Assembly: GCA_029933115.1 (NCBI GenBank)
Contig: JAOZOT010000181.1
Location: 1-6,994 of the forward strand
From: Anaerolineae bacterium
GTDB lineage: Bacteria > Chloroflexota > Anaerolineae > E26-bin7
Direction of reading: 5' to 3'
DNA: 6,994 bases
Shown piece after piece: positions 1 through 5,556 of this stretch. Position numbers and translations under genes: made by a program. Under the pieces are notes generated by a model. It was not told the origin of the DNA. It was given only the letters and a program-made list of their open reading frames with translations, and ran no database searches. Positions within the stretch are counted from its first letter, which is position 1. Each line of letters starts with the position of its first letter.

Positions 1-42
1 AGCCTTCTGCAGAATGGTAGCCACCTGAGTGTATGTTGCCAT
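1..42 (-). CDS. N-terminus of an unidentified protein (partial, runs off left edge)
   Basis: The minus strand reads 14 open codons from an ATG at 42 to the window edge, giving MATYTQVATILQKA. This is too short for family assignment and I do not recognise it. The evidence that it is a real gene is its upstream context. An AAGGAGGG Shine-Dalgarno lies 7 bases before the ATG, and a perfect-consensus sigma70 promoter on the same strand lies at 122-150, giving a leader of about 73 bases. The gene is divergent from the hybrid kinase at 280, with 237 bases between the two start codons. The function cannot be inferred from what is visible. Confidence 0.72.
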   Translation of the reverse strand, partial: MATYTQVATILQKA

Positions 43-49
43 ACTGTAT

Positions 50-57
50 CCCTCCTT
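50..57 (-). promoter_or_regulatory. Shine-Dalgarno of the left-edge gene
   Basis: The minus strand reads AAGGAGGG, seven bases before the ATG at 42. This is a near-complete anti-16S match at ideal spacing and it fixes the start of the truncated gene. Confidence 0.8.
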
Positions 58-121
58 GTCCGTCGCCCGCCTCCCGGATTCGACGAGCCCGACAATGAGT
101 GCGTCCACATCCACACAGCCC

Positions 122-150
122 ATTATAGCATTGGAGGAGGGATGTGTCAA
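122..150 (-). promoter_or_regulatory. Perfect-consensus sigma70 promoter for the left-edge gene
   Basis: On the minus strand the -35 box is TTGACA (150-145), the spacer is exactly 17 bases (144-128), and the -10 box is TATAAT (127-122). All twelve consensus bases match at optimal spacing. Transcription should start near 115, giving a leader of about 73 bases before the ATG at 42. Such a strong core promoter usually drives an abundant product or is held down by a repressor; which applies here is unknown. Confidence 0.85.
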
Positions 151-160
151 CCTCTCACAA

Positions 161-179
161 CAGGCTTGCAGCAAGCTTG
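161..179. promoter_or_regulatory. 19-bp dyad, possible operator between divergent promoters
   Basis: CAGGCTTGCAGCAAGCTTG is an odd palindrome centred on A170. Eight of nine position pairs are complementary, and the remaining one (G163 with T177) would be a G-U wobble in RNA. The core GCTTGC-A-GCAAGC (164-176) is perfect. It sits 11 bp behind the -35 box of the leftward promoter, with its centre near -55 of that start, and about 110 bp before the kinase start codon. That position suits a dimeric regulator acting on one or both divergent genes. No regulator gene is visible, so the role is inferred from symmetry and position only. Confidence 0.4.
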
Positions 180-224
180 GGCCGTGAGACTCGGCAGATG
201 GACACCTGGCTTCGTAGTACGCGC

Positions 225-255
225 TTGATTTTCCATCGCCATCACACATCATACT
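225..255 (+). promoter_or_regulatory. Weak candidate promoter for the hybrid kinase
   Basis: TTGATT (225-230) and CATACT (250-255) each match four of six consensus bases, but the spacer is 19 bases, which is longer than ideal. It is the best plus-strand pair I see upstream of the kinase start. The contrast with the perfect leftward promoter suggests low basal or activated expression of the kinase, if this is the promoter at all. Confidence 0.25.
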
Positions 256-279
256 TCACGCATCTAGTGGGGGTGAGCC

Positions 280-3200
280 ATGAAAACAAAGAGTATCCTC
301 ATCGTGGATGATGACCCCAAAATCAGGAAAACCCTCTCCGGCATCCTCAAAGCCAAAGGATATGCAACCATAGCCGCTGCTACCGGAAAGGCGGCCTTGG
401 ATAAGGTCCAAGAGGAGAAACCCCTTGTGGCCCTGATTGACCTCAAGCTGGAGGACATGCCCGGCCTGGAGGTGATGGAAAAAATCAAGGAACACTCCCC
501 AGGCACAGAGTGTATCGTGCTCACCGGATACGCTTCCCAGGCCTCAGCTATCGAGGCGATTAACCTGGGAGCCTATAGCTATATGCAGAAACCCTACGAT
601 ATGGAGCAACTATTAGTGACGATCCGCAGGGCTGTTGAGAAGCAAGAGACCGAAGAAGCACTATGGGAGGCTTTATCGCGGTTCGAGGCTGTCATCGAGA
701 ACACACCTATGGTAGCCATTCAGGGTTTCGACCGGGAGGGCGTCATCCGCCACTGGAATACCGCCTGCGAGCACCTTTATGGTTTCACCGCTGCGGAGGT
801 CATCGGACAGCGCCTTCAGGACATTCTGCTCTCGGGGGAAGACGTCCAGGAATTCGAGCAGATTTTGCAGGACATTTGGCGTACAGGCCAAGCCATTGCA
901 CCACGAGAATGGGTGGTGCGCACACGGACCGGCGAAGAGCGATGGGTATACTCCACCATGTTTCCCATCTTCGAGCACGGAGCGGTGAGCGAGGTCTTTT
1001 GCATGGATGTGGACATCACCGAACGCAAGCGAGCGGAGGAGGAGCGAGAACGACGCACCCGCGAACTTGCTATGCTCAACGAAATTGGCCAGATGATAAC
1101 TTCGAGCCTCGACCTCAACGAGGTGCTCGCACTGCTATTGGAGCAGACGCGTCGGGTGTTGGACGCCGAGGCCTGCTCGGTGGCCCTCTTGGACGAGGAC
1201 GGCGACCTAGTATTCCACCACGCCGAAGGCGAGATAGCCGAGGCAGTGATCGGGCTGCGCCTGAAACCAGGGCAAGGTATCGCCGGTTGGGTGGCCCAAA
1301 ACGGCCAACCGACACTGGTGCCAGACGCCTATGCCGACCCTCATTTCTACGGCGAGGTGGACTCTGGCTTCACCACGCGCGATGTAGTGTGCGTACCTCT
1401 GATCGTCCGCGATAAGATTATCGGCGTGCTCGAGCTCATCAACAAGCGCCAAGGGACGTTCACCGAAGATGACATGCGGATACTGGAGTCGGTCGCTACT
1501 CAGGCCGCCACGGCTATTGAGAATGCGCGGCTGCACCAGGAGACCCGCCGTCGCCTGGCCCGCGAAGAGCGCCTGAACGAACTGGCTCACACGCTGGGCG
1601 GAGAGATGGAACTGGCCACCCTCATCCCGCGCCTGCTCCCTCCAGTGGTTGAACTGACCGGAGCCGACGCCGGCACAGTGGCCATCCTCGATCCCGACCG
1701 GGAGGTCATCACCTATCCTTACAACTACAACCTGCCGGACGCGCTGGCAGGTGTGGAGGTGCCGGCCGAGAGCGGACTGGCCGGGCACACTATGCAGGTC
1801 TGCCGCCCGGTGCTACTGGACGACTACCGCCAACACCCAGACGCTTTGCCATCCTGGGTGGAAGCCGGGGTACGTTCCATGCTGGCCGTGCCCCTGCTGG
1901 TCGGTGACGAAGTGGTAGGGGCTATGGGGCTGTTCAGCCTAGAGGAGGTGCGGCCTTTTGGAGCAGAAGCCGTAGCCGCGGCCGAAGCAGCCGGTCGCCT
2001 GGCTGCTGTAGCCATTCAGCGCGTCCGACTTTTCGAGGCAGAGCAGAAACGGCGACAGGAAGCAGAGACCTTGCGGGAAGCAGCGTTGGCACTGACTGCA
2101 ACCCTGGATCGAGACGAAGTAATCGAGCGCATCCTGGTTCAGTTGCAAGAGGTAGTCCCCTACGACAGCACCTCGGTTCAGTTGCTCAAGGGAAACCAAC
2201 TGGAGATTGTAGGCGGGCGTGGCTTTCCCAACTTGCCGGACCTGCTGGGCACCTCCTTCCCGATAGACGGTGACAACCCCAACAGAGAGGTGGTCCGCAC
2301 CCGGGCCCCTTTCATCGTGGAGAATGCCCAGGCTGTGTACGAGGGATTTCGACAAGACCCACACCTGCAAGCCGCTATCCGCTCCTGGCTGGGAGTGCCC
2401 ATGCTGGTGGGCGACCGCCTGATTGGGATGATCGCCCTGGACAAGCGAGAGCCGGGGTTCTACACCCAAGAACACGCCCGGCTGGCCCTGAGCTTCGCCG
2501 CCCAGGCCGCCATTGCCATTGAGAACGCCCGCCTGTTTCAAGAAAGCCAGAGGCGCGCCGAGGAGATGGCTGCCCTGCGCCAGGTGAACCTGGCCACCCT
2601 CTCCACCCTGGAACGAGATCGAGTTTTCGAAATCATGCTTGACCAGTTGGGCACAGTCGTTGATTACGACACAGCAGCCATACAAGTCATCACCCCCGAT
2701 GGAAGGCAAAAGATGATAGCCGGACGGGGCTCCATCATTCATGATCAGAGCATGTGGGACGGCTTTGACGTGAAGGGTAATAAGCTCGTGCAAGAGATGA
2801 GGGAGACCCGGCAACCGGTAGTAGTTCACGATACTCACACCGATGAACGTTATGAGAAAATAGGAAACTGGGAAGCGTTCCACTCCTGGGTTGGAGCTCC
2901 GCTCTTTGTAAAAGACGACCTGATCGGTTACCTGGCCGTGGAGAAAACCTCCCCCGGCTTTTACGACGAGACCACAATCCAACTCCTGGGCGACTTTGCC
3001 CAGGCGGCAGCCATCGCCCTCGAAAACGCCCGGTTATACGAAGACATCCGCCGAGAGAGGGATTACTCTCAAACGCTGATCGCCACGGCCAACGCCCTAA
3101 TCGTAGGGCTAGACCTGGACGGACGCATCACCCTGTTCAACAACTTCTGCACAGAGATCACCGGCTACAGCCAAGAGGAAGTGCTGGGCCGGGATTGGTT

Positions 3201-4557
3201 CACCACCCTGGTGCCAGAACGGGAACGCTTGCCGATGAAGCAAATCTTCCAGAAACTCGTAGAACAGGGCCTCCCCAAGGAATACGAAAGTCCCATCCTC
3301 ACCAAAGACGGTCGGGAACGAGTTATCGCCTGGAGCCACACCGTGATTGGCGATGCCGAAGGGCGGCCGGTGAGCGTGCTGGCCATCGGCCAAGACATCA
3401 CCGAGCACAAACAACTGGAAACCCAGCTCCGCCGGGCGCAGAAGATGGAGGCTCTCGGCCAGTTGGCCGGCGGCATCGCTCACGATTTCAACAACCTGCT
3501 GACCACCATCGGCGGCTTTGCCGAGCTCTTGCTGCGAAAGGCTCCCGAAGGCAGCCGCCAATATGAGGACCTGCGCCAGATCAAGATCGCTGCCCAGCGC
3601 GCCGCCGACCTGACCCGCCAATTGCGCCTCTTCACCCGCCAGGAGGAAGGAGAACGCCGTCCCGTCCAACTGAACAGCGTGGTCGAGGAAACCCGTGATC
3701 TGCTGGCACGCTCTCTTCCCAAAGAAATCACCATCAAGCTGCGCCTGGATTCAGAGCTATGGGCGGTGGAGGCCGACCCATCGCAACTCAGCCAGGTGCT
3801 GATGAACCTATGTGTCAACGCCCGTGACGCCATGCCCAATGGCGGCATTCTCACCCTGGAGACACGCAACGTGACCTTGGACGAAGAATATGCGCGGACG
3901 GTCCTGGAAGCCCGGCCAGGACGCTACGTTTGCCTCAGCGTCTCCGACACCGGCTGCGGGATGAGTCCAGAGGTGCAGGCTCGGCTGTTTGAGCCCTTCT
4001 TCACCACCAAAGAACGGGGCAAAGGGACAGGATTGGGCTTGGCCGTGGTCTACGGCATCGTCAAAGGGCACGGCGGCTTTATCAACGTCTACAGCGAAGA
4101 AGGACGGGGGAGTACCTTCCACATCTATTTGCCGGCCATAGCACTGACGGCGAAGGAGAAAGAGGTTGAAATGTTGGAACTACCCGCCGGCACGGAGACC
4201 ATCCTGCTGGTGGACGATGAGGAGGCAGTGCGCGAATTGGGGCAGCGTGTCCTGGGGCGTTGTGGCTACACCGTGTTGACGGCCGAGAACGGCGTGCAGG
4301 CCCTGGAGGTGTACCAGGCCCATCAAAAGGAGATTGCCTTGGTGGTGCTGGATGCGGTGATGCCACAGATGGGAGGGAGGGAATGCCTGCGGCGGTTGCA
4401 GGAGTTGGACCCCCAGGTGAAGGTGCTCATCAGCACCGGGTACACGGCCGACGACTCGGCACAGAAGCTGATAGCCGAGGGTGCGTTGGGGGTGGTGGAG
4501 AAGCCATTTCAACTTCAGGACTTTGCTATCGCCGTGCGAGCGGCCCTCGACAAGTAG
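280..4557 (+). CDS. Cytosolic hybrid sensor histidine kinase / response regulator (REC-PAS-GAFx4-PAS-HisKA-HATPase-REC)
   Basis: A 1425-residue signalling kinase that should autophosphorylate on histidine and transfer phosphate to receiver aspartates. Domains in order: REC (about 4-120; acidic D10-D12, phosphoacceptor D54, T82, K104), PAS (133-250), four GAF domains (277-416, 443-583, 609-753, 777-919), PAS (928-1045), HisKA (1056-1120) with an H-box GGIAHDFNN and phospho-histidine H1068, HATPase (1164-1285) with N-box N1180, G1 DTGCGM (1223-1228), F-box FEPFFTTK and G2 GKGTGLGL, and a C-terminal REC (1306-1422; D1312/D1313, phosphoacceptor D1358, T1386, K1408). All catalytic residues are present. 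There is no signal peptide, transmembrane segment or DNA-binding domain, so it acts in the cytosol and needs a partner for output. The ATG start at 280 follows GGGGGTGA (269-276). GAF3 and GAF4 are the most alike. The ligand is unknown. Confidence 0.95.
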   Translation: MKTKSILIVDDDPKIRKTLSGILKAKGYATIAAATGKAALDKVQEEKPLVALIDLKLEDMPGLEVMEKIKEHSPGTECIVLTGYASQASAIEAINLGAYSYMQKPYDMEQLLVTIRRAVEKQETEEALWEALSRFEAVIENTPMVAIQGFDREGVIRHWNTACEHLYGFTAAEVIGQRLQDILLSGEDVQEFEQILQDIWRTGQAIAPREWVVRTRTGEERWVYSTMFPIFEHGAVSEVFCMDVDITERKRAEEERERRTRELAMLNEIGQMITSSLDLNEVLALLLEQTRRVLDAEACSVALLDEDGDLVFHHAEGEIAEAVIGLRLKPGQGIAGWVAQNGQPTLVPDAYADPHFYGEVDSGFTTRDVVCVPLIVRDKIIGVLELINKRQGTFTEDDMRILESVATQAATAIENARLHQETRRRLAREERLNELAHTLGGEMELATLIPRLLPPVVELTGADAGTVAILDPDREVITYPYNYNLPDALAGVEVPAESGLAGHTMQVCRPVLLDDYRQHPDALPSWVEAGVRSMLAVPLLVGDEVVGAMGLFSLEEVRPFGAEAVAAAEAAGRLAAVAIQRVRLFEAEQKRRQEAETLREAALALTATLDRDEVIERILVQLQEVVPYDSTSVQLLKGNQLEIVGGRGFPNLPDLLGTSFPIDGDNPNREVVRTRAPFIVENAQAVYEGFRQDPHLQAAIRSWLGVPMLVGDRLIGMIALDKREPGFYTQEHARLALSFAAQAAIAIENARLFQESQRRAEEMAALRQVNLATLSTLERDRVFEIMLDQLGTVVDYDTAAIQVITPDGRQKMIAGRGSIIHDQSMWDGFDVKGNKLVQEMRETRQPVVVHDTHTDERYEKIGNWEAFHSWVGAPLFVKDDLIGYLAVEKTSPGFYDETTIQLLGDFAQAAAIALENARLYEDIRRERDYSQTLIATANALIVGLDLDGRITLFNNFCTEITGYSQEEVLGRDWFTTLVPERERLPMKQIFQKLVEQGLPKEYESPILTKDGRERVIAWSHTVIGDAEGRPVSVLAIGQDITEHKQLETQLRRAQKMEALGQLAGGIAHDFNNLLTTIGGFAELLLRKAPEGSRQYEDLRQIKIAAQRAADLTRQLRLFTRQEEGERRPVQLNSVVEETRDLLARSLPKEITIKLRLDSELWAVEADPSQLSQVLMNLCVNARDAMPNGGILTLETRNVTLDEEYARTVLEARPGRYVCLSVSDTGCGMSPEVQARLFEPFFTTKERGKGTGLGLAVVYGIVKGHGGFINVYSEEGRGSTFHIYLPAIALTAKEKEVEMLELPAGTETILLVDDEEAVRELGQRVLGRCGYTVLTAENGVQALEVYQAHQKEIALVVLDAVMPQMGGRECLRRLQELDPQVKVLISTGYTADDSAQKLIAEGALGVVEKPFQLQDFAIAVRAALDK

Positions 4558-4609
4558 GAGCATTTCCGCGGCCGCTCGTAGGTCGCGAGGGCGGACGTGC
4601 GGAGTGTGG
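4558..4609. other. Convergent intergenic gap with weak dyad symmetry
   Basis: These 52 bases separate the 3' ends of the kinase and the minus-strand protease gene. TCCGC (4565-4569) can pair with GCGGA (4591-4595), and CTCG (4575-4578) with CGAG (4586-4589), giving a GC-rich but interrupted stem. Neither strand shows a T-run after it, so I do not call a Rho-independent terminator. The gap also contains GCTCGTAG (4574-4581), an 8-mer that recurs at 6961-6968 in the terminal palindromic region. Confidence 0.3.
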
Positions 4610-4984
4610 TCATGGATCTCGCATCTCAAACGTGAGATCTTTGCCATTGAGGGTAATGAGGAAGTGGTTTAAGACATCACGGCCAAGGAGGATATTGCCA
4701 CGCGGTGCGGCGACGACTTCGATTGATTCGAGCTTGTATCCCGCGATCTCCAGGTCAACAAAGTATGCGATTCTCCTTGTCTCAACGCCATCGTAACTCG
4801 TCATCATGATCGGCATCTCAGGAATGAGTCGCAGATCATCCACGAGTGATGGCGGAATCACAGTAATGTCTGCGCCTGTATCAAGTTTGCCAGGCAATGA
4901 GCATTTGGGCTCGGCGCGTCCTACAGGCCGGACGGTCACGTCCACCACTGGGCCGGGTGGATTCAGAGTAGAGTTGTATTTCAT
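4610..4984 (-). CDS. Small retropepsin-like (clan AA) aspartic protease
   Basis: A 124-residue protein with the two hallmarks of retropepsin-like aspartic proteases. The catalytic D-T-G-A is at residues 35-38, within KLDTGADITVIP, and the C-terminal hydrophobic-hydrophobic-G-R-D segment is ILLGRD (98-103). Family members of this size carry one aspartate and work as homodimers that share an active site; that is family knowledge. No signal peptide or membrane segment is seen, so it is probably cytosolic. Its ATG overlaps the upstream stop codon as ATGA, and it has its own Shine-Dalgarno GAGGTGG seven bases before the start, so it is translationally coupled to the Phd/DUF5678-like gene. The substrate is unknown; the partner protein is one candidate. 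Sampled rows here are about 50% GC, lower than most of the flanking genes. Confidence 0.85.
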   Translation of the reverse strand: MKYNSTLNPPGPVVDVTVRPVGRAEPKCSLPGKLDTGADITVIPPSLVDDLRLIPEMPIMMTSYDGVETRRIAYFVDLEIAGYKLESIEVVAAPRGNILLGRDVLNHFLITLNGKDLTFEMRDP

Positions 4985-5415
4985 TGGCGTACCACCTCAG
5001 GCGAATCAATTGTATAAACGCGGGGAGTCTCGCGGACTTCAACCATGAGGATAGGACGGTAGCCATATTTGGAATAGACACGTCTGGCGAGGGCTCGCTT
5101 GTCCTCATCAGAATCCACAAGTTGGCCATTGAGGATAGCCACCTGCTTGCCCTTGTGCGTTTTCAGCAACTCAGGTTTGATTCGCTCAAAGGCAGCAATC
5201 TCCTCTTGCAGGAGACGCTCCTGCTCCTCCTGCCACGCCCTGGCTTGTTCGTGCTCTTGCCATTTGACAAACTTTTGATAATCGGCCAGGGAAATCAGTA
5301 CGGCGATTGGTTTCCCTTCGTGTTCCAGGACAATGGGGCCCTGGATCAATTGGCTTGTTTCAATGCTCAAGGAGTAGGCCGCTTGGGCTTCCTTAAGAGT
5401 TATGGTTTTGGGCAC
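4981..5415 (-). CDS. Phd/YefM antitoxin-like protein fused to a DUF5678-like domain
   Basis: A 144-residue protein read from GTG 5415. Residues 5-49 fit the Phd/YefM antitoxin fold: a short N-terminal segment, then GPIVLEHEGKPIAVLISLADYQKF, the usual beta-turn-beta plus helix of that DNA-binding family. Residues 50-80 are a Glu/Gln-rich helix, probably coiled or a linker. Residues 81-143 (PELLKTHKGKQVAILNGQLV onward) resemble DUF5678, a small domain of unknown function. A longer frame back to TTG 5463 exists, but that TTG lies inside the -35 box. The GTG has GGAGGTGA at good spacing, so I chose GTG. It is first in an operon with the retropepsin-like gene. No classical toxin (RelE, Doc, PIN) is beside it. 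Phd-family antitoxins usually autorepress, which would suit the compact promoter; that is inference. Confidence 0.8.
   Translation of the reverse strand: MPKTITLKEAQAAYSLSIETSQLIQGPIVLEHEGKPIAVLISLADYQKFVKWQEHEQARAWQEEQERLLQEEIAAFERIKPELLKTHKGKQVAILNGQLVDSDEDKRALARRVYSKYGYRPILMVEVRETPRVYTIDSPEVVRQ
4992..4998 (-). promoter_or_regulatory. Shine-Dalgarno of the retropepsin-like gene
   Basis: The minus strand reads GAGGTGG, seven bases before ATG 4984 and inside the last codons of the upstream gene. Together with the ATGA stop/start overlap, it supports both this start and translational coupling. Confidence 0.7.
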
Positions 5416-5420
5416 GTTCC

Positions 5421-5428
5421 TCACCTCC
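5421..5428 (-). promoter_or_regulatory. Shine-Dalgarno that decides the GTG start
   Basis: The minus strand reads GGAGGTGA, five bases before GTG 5415 (eight when counted from GGAGG). It is an exact eight-base anti-16S match and decides between GTG 5415 and the upstream TTG 5463. It lies essentially at the predicted transcription start. Confidence 0.85.
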
Positions 5429-5434
5429 GCCCCA

Positions 5435-5463
5435 AGTATACGCCCGAACGCAGGGTTTGTCAA
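5435..5463 (-). promoter_or_regulatory. Near-perfect sigma70 promoter of the Phd/DUF5678-retropepsin operon
   Basis: On the minus strand the -35 box is TTGACA (5463-5458), the spacer is 17 bases (5457-5441) and the -10 box is TATACT (5440-5435), eleven of twelve consensus bases. The predicted start near 5428 leaves a leader of only about 12-13 bases, so the transcript would begin at the Shine-Dalgarno itself. It gives the small operon its own expression unit, divergent from the decarboxylase gene. Confidence 0.85.
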
Positions 5464-5543
5464 GCGAGGTGACGGTGCTCATTGTGCAAGCCTCTCGGAT
5501 GAATCAACTGGCGATTGCCTACGGCCTCGCAGCCTCGAACCAC

Positions 5544-5547
5544 GGAG
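5544..5547 (+). promoter_or_regulatory. Shine-Dalgarno of the UbiD-family gene
   Basis: GGAG nine bases before ATG 5557. It favours this ATG over the in-frame TTG at 5515, which has no comparable site. An out-of-frame ATG at 5549 starts a three-codon frame whose TGA overlaps the true ATG, but it is too close to the GGAG to be used well. Confidence 0.6.
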
Positions 5548-5556
5548 CATGTCTTT

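Noticed and set aside
59..86. Hairpin CGTCG/CGACG in the leader of the left-edge gene as a riboswitch or attenuator
   Set aside because: Only a five-base stem with a long loop is visible, and no known riboswitch core or leader peptide was found.
663..1415. Plus-strand open frame of 250 codons overlapping the kinase
   Set aside because: It is an Arg/Gly/His-rich shadow of the PAS and GAF1 coding sequence in another frame, with no domain features.
1939..2982. Minus-strand open frame of 347 codons inside the kinase
   Set aside because: It is antisense to the GAF-coding region, whose plus-strand reading is strongly supported. Long antisense frames are common in GC-rich genes, and its translation has no recognisable domain.
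4260..4796. Plus-strand open frame of 178 codons across the convergent gap
   Set aside because: It overlaps the C-terminal receiver and the 3' half of the protease gene in wrong frames; no motif or start signal supports it.
4984..5472. Plus-strand open frame of 162 codons opposite the Phd/DUF5678-like gene
   Set aside because: The minus-strand reading has family similarity, a promoter, a ribosome binding site and coupling; the plus-strand product resembles nothing and lacks a ribosome binding site.
5488..5548. Possible tRNA-like segment on the minus strand (GGTTCGA)
   Set aside because: Only the T-loop-like heptamer matches. There is no acceptor stem, anticodon arm or D-arm around it.
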